Of a stretch of DNA of 64,000 nt, positions 18,258-29,406 are shown piece by piece. Made by a program: the position numbers and the translations under genes. Below the pieces are notes generated by a model. The model was given only the letters and a program-made list of their open reading frames with translations, was not told the DNA's origin and did no database searches. Position 1 is the stretch's first letter. Each line of letters begins with the position of its first letter. Source of the DNA: Microvirga terrestris (lineage in GTDB: Bacteria > Pseudomonadota > Alphaproteobacteria > Rhizobiales > Beijerinckiaceae); the NCBI RefSeq assembly GCF_015694425.1, contig NZ_JADQDN010000007.1:62001-126000 (forward strand), in the 5' to 3' direction.

Positions 18258-19390
18258 GAACTCAATCGTTGTTTGACCGGCAGACCATTATCGTTCTGTC
18301 GCTCCTGGCCGCTTCTGCCATCCTGGTTCCGGCCATGAACGGCCTTACCTCGCCGGAATCAGCGCTGCACCTCTCGGATCACCTAGTGCCTTTGCTCGGC
18401 AAGTATGTCTGCTTTGCCCTGCTGGCGCTCTCAGTCGATCTGATCTGGGGCTTCTGCGGTATCCTCTCTCTCGGGCACGGAGCGTTCTTCGCCCTGGGCG
18501 GCTATGCCATGGGCATGTACCTCATGCGTCAGATCGGGCCGCGTGGTGCCTATGCGGATCCGGTTCTTCCCGATTTCATGGTGTTTCTGAACTGGAAGGA
18601 ACTGCCCTGGTTCTGGCACGGCTTTGATTGGTTTCCCTTCGCAGCGCTGATGGTGTTGCTGGTGCCGGGAGTCCTTGCCTTCATTTTCGGCTGGTTCGCG
18701 TTCCGCTCCCGGGTCACAGGCGTCTACTTCTCCATCATCACCCAGGCCATGACCTTCGCGCTGATGTTGGCATTCTTCCGCAATGACATGGGACTGGGCG
18801 GCAACAACGGATTGACCGATTTCAAGGAGATCCTCGGATTTTCGGTCCAGGCCAAATCCACGCGAATAGCCTTGTTCGTGCTGTCGGTCCTGGCGCTTGC
18901 AGGCGGCTATTTACTGTGCCGATGGGTCGTGGGATCCAAGTTTGGCAAGGTACTCGTGGCTGTGCGCGATGCGGAGAGCCGCACACGCTTTCTCGGTTAC
19001 TGTGTCGAGCACTACAAGCTCGCCGTGTTCGCTCTGTCCGCCATGCTGGCAGGCGTCGCTGGTGCTCTCTACGTGCCGCAGGTCGGCATCATCAACCCGA
19101 GCGAGTTCGCTCCCGCCAACTCCATTGAGGTCGTGATCTGGGTGGCGGTCGGTGGACGTGGAACCCTTGCCGGAGCCATTCTCGGGGCGCTGCTGGTCAA
19201 TGCGGGAAAGACCTGGTTCACGGCCGTGCTGCCGGAGTTCTGGTTGTTCGCTTTAGGGAGCCTCTTCGTCTTCGTCACGCTCTTCATGTCCCGTGGGGTA
19301 CTCGGCGCCGTCCGGGACCTGTGGGAGCATTCCAACCAGAAGGTTCGAGCGCGTCGCTCGCCACAACCTATCAGTCATGCGGCGGAGTGA
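18254..19390 (+). CDS. urtC: Urea ABC transporter permease UrtC
   Basis: 378 residues, LivM-type permease with about nine membrane segments. LIWGFCGILSLGHGAFFALGG is the conserved first-loop region, and the insertion around FMVFLNWKELPWFWHGFDWF is typical of UrtC. It pairs with UrtB to form the channel. Four bases separate it from urtD. Confidence 0.95.
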   Translation: MRTQSLFDRQTIIVLSLLAASAILVPAMNGLTSPESALHLSDHLVPLLGKYVCFALLALSVDLIWGFCGILSLGHGAFFALGGYAMGMYLMRQIGPRGAYADPVLPDFMVFLNWKELPWFWHGFDWFPFAALMVLLVPGVLAFIFGWFAFRSRVTGVYFSIITQAMTFALMLAFFRNDMGLGGNNGLTDFKEILGFSVQAKSTRIALFVLSVLALAGGYLLCRWVVGSKFGKVLVAVRDAESRTRFLGYCVEHYKLAVFALSAMLAGVAGALYVPQVGIINPSEFAPANSIEVVIWVAVGGRGTLAGAILGALLVNAGKTWFTAVLPEFWLFALGSLFVFVTLFMSRGVLGAVRDLWEHSNQKVRARRSPQPISHAAE

Positions 19391-19393
19391 GTC

Positions 19394-20146
19394 ATGAGCG
19401 CACCGATTACGCCAACCCTGCTATATCTCGACAATGTCTCCGTATCGTTCGATGGCTTCCGGGCGCTGAACGCTCTGTCGCTCGCCGTCGACCATGCGGA
19501 GATGCGCGCTATCATCGGCCCTAACGGAGCCGGCAAGACAACCATGATGGACGTGATCACCGGGAAGACGAAGCCCAACGAGGGTACGGCTTTGTACGAA
19601 GGCACCCACGACCTGACCTCTCTCGATGAGGCGGCCATTGCCGAACTCGGCATCGGCCGCAAGTTCCAGACCCCGACCGTTTTCGAGATGCACACGGTCG
19701 AGGACAACCTGCTTCTCGCGCTGAAGAACAAGCGCGGGCCCCTCGCGACCCTGTTCTCTGGCATCGCGGCCCAGGGGCGGGAGAGAATTGACGTTCTGTT
19801 GGAGCGGGTGCGCCTCACGGCGCAGCGGCATCGCCGGGCGGGCGAGCTGTCCCACGGGCAAAAGCAGTGGCTCGAGATCGGCATGCTGCTCGCACAGGAG
19901 CCGAAGCTCCTGCTGATCGACGAGCCTGCCGCCGGCATGACGGATTATGAAACAGCCGACACCGCCGATCTTCTCCGCGACATCGCCAGGAGCAAGGCCG
20001 TGATCGTGGTCGAGCATGACATGACCTTCGTGCGTGAGCTCGGCGTGAAGGTCACGTGCCTGCATGAAGGGTCCGTGCTGGCCGAGGGATCGCTCGATGC
20101 GGTGAGCGCGAACGAGCGCGTGGTGGAGGTCTATTTAGGCCGATGA
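19394..20146 (+). CDS. urtD: Urea ABC transporter ATPase UrtD
   Basis: 250 residues, LivG-type ATPase. Walker A is GPNGAGKTT, the signature region is LSHGQKQWLEIG and Walker B is LLLIDEPAAGM, followed by the switch histidine in VVVEHDM. It forms the ATPase pair with UrtE. Its stop overlaps the urtE start. Confidence 0.95.
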   Translation: MSAPITPTLLYLDNVSVSFDGFRALNALSLAVDHAEMRAIIGPNGAGKTTMMDVITGKTKPNEGTALYEGTHDLTSLDEAAIAELGIGRKFQTPTVFEMHTVEDNLLLALKNKRGPLATLFSGIAAQGRERIDVLLERVRLTAQRHRRAGELSHGQKQWLEIGMLLAQEPKLLLIDEPAAGMTDYETADTADLLRDIARSKAVIVVEHDMTFVRELGVKVTCLHEGSVLAEGSLDAVSANERVVEVYLGR

Positions 20147-20844
20147 CAATGCTTGCAGTCGAGAACCTGTCTCTCCATTACGGTGCCGCTCAGGCCCTGC
20201 GTGGTGTTTCCGTCTCTGCCGCCGTCGGGGAGATTACATGCGTGCTCGGACGCAACGGCGTGGGCAAGACGTCGCTACTCCGCGCCATTACCGGTCACCG
20301 GCCAATTTCTGGCGGCAGCATCCATTTCGAGGGTCAGGACATCGTGCGCCTGAAATCCTTCGAGCGCGCGGCGCGCGGCATTGCCTATGTGTCCCAGGGA
20401 CGGGAGATCTTTCCCCTCCTGACGGTGAAGGAAAATCTTGAAACGGGCTTCGCTTCCTTGAAACGCGGCTCGCGGCAGATCCCCGATGAGGTGTTCGAGC
20501 TCTTCCCGGTGCTCAAATCCATGCTGGGGCGGCGGGGTGGCGATCTGTCGGGAGGGCAGCAGCAGCAGCTCGCCATCGGCCGGGCATTGGTGATGCGCCC
20601 GCGTCTCTTGGTGCTCGACGAACCCACCGAAGGTATCCAGCCCTCGATCATCAAGGATATCGGTCGGGCCATCACTTACCTGCGCGAACGCAAGGACATG
20701 GCGATCGTGCTCGTCGAGCAATATTTCGACTTTGCGCGCGATCTGGCTGATCGCTTCGTGGTCATGGAGCGCGGCGAGATCGTTCAGCATGGCGACCGTG
20801 CAGCGCTGGAGGGGGACGATGTTCGTCAGCGCCTTGCCATTTGA
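20143..20844 (+). CDS. urtE: Urea ABC transporter ATPase UrtE
   Basis: 233 residues, LivF-type ATPase. Walker A GRNGVGKTS, signature LSGGQQQQLAIG and Walker B LLVLDEPTEGIQP are intact. ATG 20143 overlaps urtD; ATG 20149 is an in-frame alternative. The 3' end overlaps ureD by 26 bp, tying urea uptake to urease production in one transcript. Confidence 0.95.
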   Translation: MTMLAVENLSLHYGAAQALRGVSVSAAVGEITCVLGRNGVGKTSLLRAITGHRPISGGSIHFEGQDIVRLKSFERAARGIAYVSQGREIFPLLTVKENLETGFASLKRGSRQIPDEVFELFPVLKSMLGRRGGDLSGGQQQQLAIGRALVMRPRLLVLDEPTEGIQPSIIKDIGRAITYLRERKDMAIVLVEQYFDFARDLADRFVVMERGEIVQHGDRAALEGDDVRQRLAI

Positions 20845-21661
20845 CGGCGTTCCCGCGCGGCGCCAGCGGGCCTTCGGTCGTGTGTCGTTCGCTGCAGCCG
20901 CTCTGAACGGGCGGACAAGGCCAATGCGTATCGAGGAAAGCGGCTCCATGCGCATCCGACTCCCGAAGGGGGAGGGGGCTGGGCTCGACGCTGTTCTCGT
21001 CAACACCGCGGGCGGAATTGCCTGCGGGGATCGCTTCGCCGTGGAAGTCGAGGCTCAGGCCGATGCTTCGGTGACGCTGGCGACTCCTGCCTCGGAGAAG
21101 ATCTACCGCTCGGACGGCCCGGTCTCCGAGCTGTCACTGAAACTCTCCGCAGGAGCAGGGGCCCGGCTCGACTGGCTCCCGCAGGAGACAATCCTGTTCA
21201 ACAACGCAAGACTCGACCGGCGGCTTGAGGCAAATGTTGCCGAAGATGCGCGCCTCACCCTGCTTGAGGCGGTCGTTTTCGGGCGCGAGGCGAGGGCGGA
21301 GCGCGTTGAGGAGGGTCTCTTCATCGATCGTTGGCGCATCCGCCGCGGATCGCGGCTCATCTACGCCGATACGCTGCGGCTTGACGGTCCGATCGCCGAC
21401 CTGCTGCAGAAGCCGGGCGTCGGGAACGGCGCCCGCGCACTTGCGACATTGATTCATGTGGCGCCGGATGCGGAGGCCCGCCTGGAGGCGGTGCGTGAAC
21501 AGCTATCGTCAGTGCAGGACTGCGATGCAGCGGCGAGCGCTTGGAACAGCCTTCTCGCCGTGCGCTTCTGCGCTGTCACCATCGGGGCGCTACGGGCCGC
21601 CATATGCCCATTCCTCCTCACCTTTCGTGGCCAGCCCCTGCCTCGCGTCTGGCTCAGCTAG
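20819..21661 (+). CDS. ureD: Urease accessory protein UreD
   Basis: 280 residues from ATG 20819, chosen because GGAGGGGG precedes it and the product then begins in the usual UreD way (RRQRAFGRVSFAAAALNGRT). The open frame extends further upstream inside urtE. Family signs are GDRFAVEVEAQADASVTLATPASEKIYRS (split here over conserved blocks) and WLPQETILFNNARLDR. UreD is the scaffold that brings UreF and UreG to apo-urease for nickel insertion. Confidence 0.93.
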   Translation: MFVSALPFDGVPARRQRAFGRVSFAAAALNGRTRPMRIEESGSMRIRLPKGEGAGLDAVLVNTAGGIACGDRFAVEVEAQADASVTLATPASEKIYRSDGPVSELSLKLSAGAGARLDWLPQETILFNNARLDRRLEANVAEDARLTLLEAVVFGREARAERVEEGLFIDRWRIRRGSRLIYADTLRLDGPIADLLQKPGVGNGARALATLIHVAPDAEARLEAVREQLSSVQDCDAAASAWNSLLAVRFCAVTIGALRAAICPFLLTFRGQPLPRVWLS

Positions 21662-21670
21662 GATCCTGGA

Positions 21671-24018
<2,348 letters not shown>

Positions 24019-24020
24019 TC

Positions 24021-24503
24021 ATGATCCGCGCCACATTCATCATCCGCCGCAACGCAGTCGACGCCGACCGGGTCGTCGACGTTATCACCCTGGACCACGG
24101 CGACCGCCACCGTCGCCGGATCATGCTGAACGCCGATGGCGGCACGGCTTTCCTGCTCGATCTCGACAAGGCCGATGTGCTGGAGGACGGGGATGCCATC
24201 CGCCTCGACAGCGGCTGGCTCGTGGAGGTGAAGGCCGCGCCTGAGAAGCTTATCCAGATCTCGACCGAGGATCCCCTCGATCTTCTCACCTTGGCTTGGC
24301 ACATTGGCAACCGTCACGTGCCTGCGGAGATCACGAACGGGGCGATCTATATCGCCTACGATCACGTGTTGCTCGACATGCTCCAAGGCTTGGGAGCCAG
24401 GACAGAGATCGTAGATCGGCCCTTCCGCCCAGTACGGGGAGCGTACCACCCCCACGAGTACGGCGGGCATTCAGGCCATCATCATGGGCACGATCATGGA
24501 TAA
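24021..24503 (+). CDS. ureE: Urease accessory metallochaperone UreE
   Basis: 160 residues. The UreE N-terminal domain (RRIMLNADGGTAFLLDLDKADVL split over its strands) is followed by the metal-binding domain with LAWHIGNRHVPAEI and DHVLLDMLQGLGA. The C-terminus is histidine-rich ([19 protein letters not shown]), which should bind several nickel ions. It delivers nickel to the UreDFG complex. The 3' end overlaps ureF. Confidence 0.94.
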   Translation: MIRATFIIRRNAVDADRVVDVITLDHGDRHRRRIMLNADGGTAFLLDLDKADVLEDGDAIRLDSGWLVEVKAAPEKLIQISTEDPLDLLTLAWHIGNRHVPAEITNGAIYIAYDHVLLDMLQGLGARTEIVDRPFRPVRGAYHPHEYGGHSGHHHGHDHG

Positions 24504-25194
24504 TGCTTATCTGCCGGAGGAACCAGAGAAGGGGCAAAGCATCATCCCACTCTTTGCCTGGCTCTCTCCATCGTACCCTGTAGGTTGCTACGCTTACTCC
24601 CATACTCTTGAATGGGCCGTTGAGGCAGGAGACGTCACTGATGAGAAAGCACTCATCGCGTGGCTGGCCGATCAACTGACACTCGGTTTTGGCCGCAACG
24701 ATGCAATCGTGTTGAGCCATGCCTACCAGGCAGTGGAGGCAGGGAATAAAGCTGCACTCATGACTGTCAACGAACTGGCCCTCGCCCTCTCCCCGTCGTC
24801 CGAGTTGTACCTCGAGACGAGCCAGCAGGGGCGCAGCTTTCTTGATGCGACGCTGGCCGCTTGGCCCGCGCCGGGTCTGCCTTCACTGCAAGGTGAGGTG
24901 GCATTCCCCATCGCCATCGGCATGGCAGCCGCGGCGCACAGCGTTCCTCTGCCGCTCACTTTAAGCGCCTATCTTTTCGGACTCGTGCAGACGCTCGTCT
25001 CCGCAGCCATCCGGCTTGCGCCCATCGGGCAGACAGCCGGCATCCGTGTCTGCGCTGGCTTGGCTAAGACTGCGCAGGAAGTCGCGCAGGATGCGATTGG
25101 CTCGTCGCTGGACGATATCGGTGGCGCAATGTTCCGGGCTGATCTCGGCTCCTTCCATCATGAAAACCAATATACAAGGCTTTTTCGCTCATGA
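24496..25194 (+). CDS. ureF: Urease accessory protein UreF
   Basis: 232 residues from ATG 24496; ATG 24484 is an in-frame alternative, and neither has a strong ribosome site, so coupling to ureE is likely. Family signs are [21 protein letters not shown] and the all-helical remainder ending in [18 protein letters not shown]. UreF bridges UreD-urease and UreG. It overlaps ureG by four bases. Confidence 0.93.
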   Translation: MDNAYLPEEPEKGQSIIPLFAWLSPSYPVGCYAYSHTLEWAVEAGDVTDEKALIAWLADQLTLGFGRNDAIVLSHAYQAVEAGNKAALMTVNELALALSPSSELYLETSQQGRSFLDATLAAWPAPGLPSLQGEVAFPIAIGMAAAAHSVPLPLTLSAYLFGLVQTLVSAAIRLAPIGQTAGIRVCAGLAKTAQEVAQDAIGSSLDDIGGAMFRADLGSFHHENQYTRLFRS

Positions 25195-25814
25195 TTTCCC
25201 ATAAAGGACCTCTTCGTGTTGGCATCGGCGGGCCGGTCGGGTCAGGCAAGACCGCCCTGATGGAAGCACTCTGCAAGATCTTCCGCGAGCATTATGACAT
25301 CTGTGCCATCACCAACGATATCTACACCAAGGAGGATGCTCGCCTCCTGACAGTCGCCGACGCTCTTCCAGTCGAACGCATCATGGGCGTGGAAACAGGC
25401 GGCTGCCCACACACGGCAATCCGGGAGGATGCTTCCATCAACCTCGCTGCCATTGCGACGATGCGCAAACGCTTCCCGGCGCTCAATGTTGTGCTAGTAG
25501 AGTCCGGCGGCGATAATCTGGCCGCCACGTTCTCGCCCGAGTTGGTCGATCTGACGATCTACGTCATTGATGTTGCAGGCGGCGAGAAGATCCCGCGCAA
25601 GGGCGGACCTGGTATCACCCGCTCGGACCTACTGGTGGTGAACAAGATCGACCTCGCGCCCTACGTGGGCGCCGACCTTGCCATCATGGAGGAGGACACG
25701 AAGCGCATGCGCGCTCAGCGCCCCTATGTCTTCAGCAATATCCGTGACGGTGTCGGCGTCGCCGCCATCGCGCAGTTCATCGAACGAGCCGGCGGCCTCA
25801 TCGCGGTCGTTTGA
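25191..25814 (+). CDS. ureG: Urease accessory GTPase UreG
   Basis: 207 residues. The P-loop [15 protein letters not shown], the [17 protein letters not shown] metal-binding region (Cys-Pro-His) and the [12 protein letters not shown] guanine-specificity motif are intact. It powers nickel insertion by GTP hydrolysis. Confidence 0.97.
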   Translation: MISHKGPLRVGIGGPVGSGKTALMEALCKIFREHYDICAITNDIYTKEDARLLTVADALPVERIMGVETGGCPHTAIREDASINLAAIATMRKRFPALNVVLVESGGDNLAATFSPELVDLTIYVIDVAGGEKIPRKGGPGITRSDLLVVNKIDLAPYVGADLAIMEEDTKRMRAQRPYVFSNIRDGVGVAAIAQFIERAGGLIAVV

Positions 25815-25826
25815 CAGGAGCATACC

Positions 25827-26399
25827 ATGAAATTGAGTCATTCCCTTCTTGCCATTACGATGATGGTGGCAGCTATGCCTGCCCTTGCTCATACGGGCAG
25901 CCATGCTGCGTCAGGTTTCATCCACGGTTTTGCGCATCCTTTCGGCGGTCTCGACCACACGCTGGCGATGGTAGCCGTCGGTCTCTTTGCGGTCGTTCTC
26001 GGCGGGCGGGCCCTATGGGCTGTTCCGACGAGCTTCGTCTCCATGATGCTCCCTGGTGGGGTCATCGGCTTCATGGGCATTAGAATTCCTGCCATCGAGA
26101 TGAGCATTGCCCTCTCGGTAGTTGTCTTCGGCGCAGTTCTAGCTGCCAAGATCCGCTGCCGCATCTCCATAGCCATGATGCTGACCGGAGTTTTTGCCAT
26201 CTTCCACGGCTACGCTCATGGAGTGGAAATGCCAACGGAAGCCGCAGTAGGCCATTATTGCCTTGGCTTTGTCTCGGCGACTACTCTTCTGCACGGAACA
26301 GGCCTCGCTCTTGGCATAGTCCTCGGTAACCACCAGATGATCCATCGGGTGGCAGGTGCAGGCATCGGCATTGCAGGCGTTGTTCTATCGCTGAGTTGA
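25827..26399 (+). CDS. ureJ: HupE/UreJ-family nickel permease
   Basis: 190 residues: a signal peptide (ending AMPALAHTGSH) and about six membrane segments. The HPFGGLDHTLAMVAVGL motif and the FHGYAHGVEMP motif, rich in histidines, are the hallmarks of HupE/UreJ secondary nickel transporters. As the last gene of the urt-ure operon it probably provides nickel for urease. I see no terminator directly after it. Confidence 0.92.
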   Translation: MKLSHSLLAITMMVAAMPALAHTGSHAASGFIHGFAHPFGGLDHTLAMVAVGLFAVVLGGRALWAVPTSFVSMMLPGGVIGFMGIRIPAIEMSIALSVVVFGAVLAAKIRCRISIAMMLTGVFAIFHGYAHGVEMPTEAAVGHYCLGFVSATTLLHGTGLALGIVLGNHQMIHRVAGAGIGIAGVVLSLS

Positions 26400-26738
26400 G
26401 GTTAGCGATCGGGAGCCACAGATACTTCATATCCGTTCGTACTGATCCGTACAATGTACGTGAAAACGTCAGACGCAAAGGTCAATCACTGCGTCGGAAG
26501 GTCCGAAACTGGCACTTCTCGGAAGTGATCCAAAGGTCGGCTTAGCCGGTAAAAGGAGACATTCCTGGAATGGTGGCAATTTACGTGGTTTGACCCGAGA
26601 TGGACGATCACAGCGCCGGTTGGATGAAGGCATCTGCCTGGCCGGTTTGGCATAGTTGAACCACACAGACCCGAATGAGGTTGTCTAAGATGTAGGCAAG
26701 GCGCCGGCCGGGTGTCCAACCCGTGAGCGAGGCATAGC
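26400..26738. other. Intergenic region with a degenerate repeat element
   Basis: No gene seen. Positions 26510-26596 form one copy of an approximately 87-bp element that recurs at 27451-27537. The promoter of the methyltransferase gene should be in the last 140 bases but is not obvious. Confidence 0.5.
26510..26596. repeat. Degenerate intergenic repeat, copy 1
   Basis: Begins TGGCACTTCTCGGAAGT, contains GACATTCC about 48 bases later and ends TTTGACCC. The copy at 27451-27537 has the same blocks in the same order and orientation and the same total length. The first block is nearly palindromic. It is probably a dispersed intergenic element common in the genome, which a genome search would show. 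Confidence 0.55.
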
Positions 26739-27395
26739 ATGACAGATGTTCGCGAGGCACTGCTGACGACGATATGGCGCGGTCAGGACCCTTTTCTGAA
26801 CTATCCCGGCCGGCTGTATCGGCAAGATCATCAGGGGTGGGCATCGAGCCACCCTTACCTGACCGGCGCCATCGAAGCGCTCCGGCCATCAGTGGTGGTT
26901 GAAGTGGGCGTCTGGAAGGGTGCGTCGGTCCTCTCGCTCGCGTCAAAGATGAAAGCCATGAACCTAGATGGGGTCGTGATCGCCGTCGATACCTGGCTCG
27001 GGGCATGGGATCACTGGACCAATGATGAGTGGTTCGCCCATCTGAATTTCAGCAACGGCTATCCTGCGCTCTACCATACTTTTGCAGCCAACATCGTTGG
27101 AGAAGGACTCCAGGACTACGTCCTACCCCTTCCGCTTGACTCTGTGAATGCAGCCAACGTTCTGCGGCACCACACAGTCGAAATTGATGTTGTTCACATC
27201 GACGGCGGCCATGATTATCATGCCGTCACATCGGATCTGCGCGAATGGTGGCCGATGATTCGACCGCAGGGTATGCTCATAGGGGACGACTACCCCCATT
27301 GGCCTGGGGTGAAGAGGGCCTTTGACGACTTCTTTACTGATCAAGGCAAGTTCCCGTTCGATGTCGACCCGCCGAAATGCCGGATCTGCAAATAA
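26739..27395 (+). CDS. Class I SAM-dependent methyltransferase
   Basis: 218 residues. The AdoMet-binding strand is VVVEVGVWKGASVLSLASKM, the second strand with its acidic end is VVIAVDTWLG, and VVHIDGGHDYHAVTSDL with GMLIGDDYPHWPGV is typical of the Methyltransf_24 / cephalosporin-hydroxylase-like group. These often modify sugars or secondary metabolites. It stands alone between two copies of an intergenic repeat, so its neighbours say little about its substrate. Confidence 0.8.
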   Translation: MTDVREALLTTIWRGQDPFLNYPGRLYRQDHQGWASSHPYLTGAIEALRPSVVVEVGVWKGASVLSLASKMKAMNLDGVVIAVDTWLGAWDHWTNDEWFAHLNFSNGYPALYHTFAANIVGEGLQDYVLPLPLDSVNAANVLRHHTVEIDVVHIDGGHDYHAVTSDLREWWPMIRPQGMLIGDDYPHWPGVKRAFDDFFTDQGKFPFDVDPPKCRICK

Positions 27396-27450
27396 GGGCT
27401 TCTCTGTCTCATGGGTAGTGGACAGAGCAAGAATGGGATCCGCTGCCGAA

Positions 27451-27537
27451 TGGCACTTCCCGGAAGTACAGCGAATGTCCGCTCAAACATGGTATACTGG
27501 ACATTCCCGGGGAACACGGAATTTCGCTGACTGACCC
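27451..27537. repeat. Degenerate intergenic repeat, copy 2
   Basis: Begins TGGCACTTCCCGGAAGT and ends CTGACCC, matching copy 1 at 26510-26596 block for block. Inside it, GAATGTCC (27473-27480) and GGACATTC (27499-27506) form a perfect inverted repeat that copy 1 keeps only partly, so this copy is probably nearer the ancestral form. Confidence 0.55.
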
Positions 27538-27548
27538 AACGCGAAAGT

Positions 27549-27983
27549 TTATCGTGCTTTGACGATGATCTCGAGGCGTTCTAGGGCCTCCAGAAGACGC
27601 TCGGCTTTTGGTCCGAGTTCGTCTAGCAGTCTTCTTTCGAAGGCGAGGGCCTTGGGCACGATCTCCTGGTAGGCTTTCTGGCCAAGCGTTGTCAGCGTGA
27701 GGATCTCCTCGCGCCGGTCCTCCTCGCTCGAGCGGCGCCTGAGCCAGCGCCGCTCCTCCAGCGCCCGCACCGCCCGGCTGACCTTGGTCTTGTGCATGGC
27801 CGAGTGCAGGCCGATCGCCTTGGCGCTCATGGCCTCGAACTGCCCCAGCGTGGCCAGCACCCGCCATTCCGGGATCGTCAGGTCATGGTGCGGACCATAG
27901 ACCGACCGGAACTCCTGCGAGACTGCGCCGGCGATCCGGTTGAGCCGGTAGGGCAGGAACTGCTCGAGCTGGAGTTTGGCCAT
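27549..27983 (-). CDS. MarR-family transcriptional regulator
   Basis: 144 residues from the ATG complementary to 27981-27983; the open frame continues upstream across the likely operator, so the shorter start is preferred. The winged helix is clear (LTIPEWRVLATLGQFEAMSA, then HKTKVSRAVRALEERRWLRR and the wing SSEEDRREEILTLT). It is divergent from hmgA and probably represses the homogentisate genes until an aromatic intermediate binds, as is common for MarR proteins beside such operons. Confidence 0.88.
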   Translation of the reverse strand: MAKLQLEQFLPYRLNRIAGAVSQEFRSVYGPHHDLTIPEWRVLATLGQFEAMSAKAIGLHSAMHKTKVSRAVRALEERRWLRRRSSEEDRREEILTLTTLGQKAYQEIVPKALAFERRLLDELGPKAERLLEALERLEIIVKAR

Positions 27984-27990
27984 CGGCTTG

Positions 27991-28025
27991 TTGGTTACAA
28001 AATGGACAGTTACATTCGTGACCAA
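27991..28025. promoter_or_regulatory. Candidate MarR operator between marR-type gene and hmgA
   Basis: TTGGTTAC (27991-27998) and GTGACCAA (28018-28025) are inverted repeats matching at seven of eight positions with a 19-base spacer. They lie between the two divergent start codons, and the right arm ends 17 bases before ATG of hmgA, so binding would block translation-start-proximal transcription. A second TTAC block (28010-28013) is a direct repeat of the left one. Confidence 0.5.
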
Positions 28026-28042
28026 CTGTGGAGGTCATGCTC

Positions 28043-29398
28043 ATGAATGTCCAGAACTCGTCCCTGCCTCAGGCTTCCGAGAAGATCGAGAGTGCCATCC
28101 GGCCCGGCTACATGTCCGGCTTCGGCAATGGCTTCGAGGCCGAGGCGCTGCCTGGCGCCCTGCCCATCGGCCGCAACTCGCCCCAGAAATGCGCCTACGG
28201 GCTTTATGCCGAGCAGCTCTCCGGCTCGCCCTTCACGGCGCCGCGCACCACTAACGAGCGCACCTGGCTCTACCGTATTCGGCCAACAGTATCCCATTGG
28301 GGACAGTTCCGGAAGGCGGATATCGGCCTGTGGCGCACCGCGCCAGCCGCCGAGGTGGAGATGCCTATCGCACCCATGCGCTGGGACCCGATCCCGCTTC
28401 CGGATGATTCTGTATCGTTCATGGAGGGCATCCGCACCATCACCACGGCCGGCGATGCCGGCTCCCAGGCGGGGATGGGCGCGCATGTCTATCTCATCAC
28501 CCGCTCGATGGCGGATGAGTACTTCTACAATGCCGATGGCGAGTTGCTGTTCGTGCCGCAGCAGGGCTCGTTACGGCTGTGGACGGAGTTCGGCATCATC
28601 GACATTGAGCCGGGCGAGATCGCGATCATCCCTCGCGGGGTGAAGATCCGGGTTGAGCTCACGGATGGCCCGGCCCGCGGCTACCTGTGCGAGAACTACG
28701 GCGGCGCCTTCACCTTGCCGGAGCGCGGGCCGATCGGCGCCAACTGCCTGGCCAACCCGCGCGACTTCCTCACGCCTGTAGCGGCCTATGAGGACAAGGA
28801 TGCGCCCTCGAAGATGTTCGTGAAGTGGGGCGGCACCCTGTGGGTAGCCGACATGGATCATTCGCCGCTCGACGTGGTGGCCTGGCACGGCAACTACGCT
28901 CCCTACAAGTACGACCTGCGCCGCTACTCGCCGGTAGGGCCGGTCCTCTACGATCATGCGGATCCATCAATCTTCACGGTGCTGACCTCGCCCTCCGAGA
29001 CGCCCGGCACCGCCAATATCGACTTTGTGATCTTCCCCGAGCGCTGGCTGGTGGCGGAGAATACCTTCCGGCCGCCCTGGTACCACATGAACGTGATGAG
29101 CGAGTTCATGGGCCTGATCTATGGAGTCTACGACGCCAAGACGGGCGGCGGTTTCGTGCCAGGCGGCATGTCGCTGCACAACACTATGCTGCCGCACGGG
29201 CCTGACATGGATGCATTCGAGAAAGCCAGCAATGTGGAGCTCAAGCCGCACAAGCTTGAAGGAACGTTGGCTTTCATGTTCGAGACGCGCTTCCCGCAGA
29301 AGGTCACGGCCTTCGCGGCTGAAACGGAGTCTCTGCAGAAGGACTATGCAGCTTACGGCCACAAGTTGAAGAAGCACTTCAACCCGAACCAGCGGTGA
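28043..29398 (+). CDS. hmgA: Homogentisate 1,2-dioxygenase
   Basis: 451 residues from ATG 28043, selected because GGAGG ends eight bases before it; ATG 28037 would be too close. The protein begins [20 protein letters not shown], a family hallmark. Iron-site features are present: [16 protein letters not shown] and [11 protein letters not shown]. It opens the homogentisate ring to maleylacetoacetate in tyrosine and phenylalanine breakdown. The gene is intact, although the two following pathway genes are broken. Confidence 0.97.
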   Translation: MNVQNSSLPQASEKIESAIRPGYMSGFGNGFEAEALPGALPIGRNSPQKCAYGLYAEQLSGSPFTAPRTTNERTWLYRIRPTVSHWGQFRKADIGLWRTAPAAEVEMPIAPMRWDPIPLPDDSVSFMEGIRTITTAGDAGSQAGMGAHVYLITRSMADEYFYNADGELLFVPQQGSLRLWTEFGIIDIEPGEIAIIPRGVKIRVELTDGPARGYLCENYGGAFTLPERGPIGANCLANPRDFLTPVAAYEDKDAPSKMFVKWGGTLWVADMDHSPLDVVAWHGNYAPYKYDLRRYSPVGPVLYDHADPSIFTVLTSPSETPGTANIDFVIFPERWLVAENTFRPPWYHMNVMSEFMGLIYGVYDAKTGGGFVPGGMSLHNTMLPHGPDMDAFEKASNVELKPHKLEGTLAFMFETRFPQKVTAFAAETESLQKDYAAYGHKLKKHFNPNQR

Positions 29399-29406
29399 TT
29401 GGAGTG

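Noticed and set aside
20732..20818. Longer ureD reading frame starting inside urtE
   Set aside because: ATG 20819 has a strong ribosome site and gives the normal UreD length.
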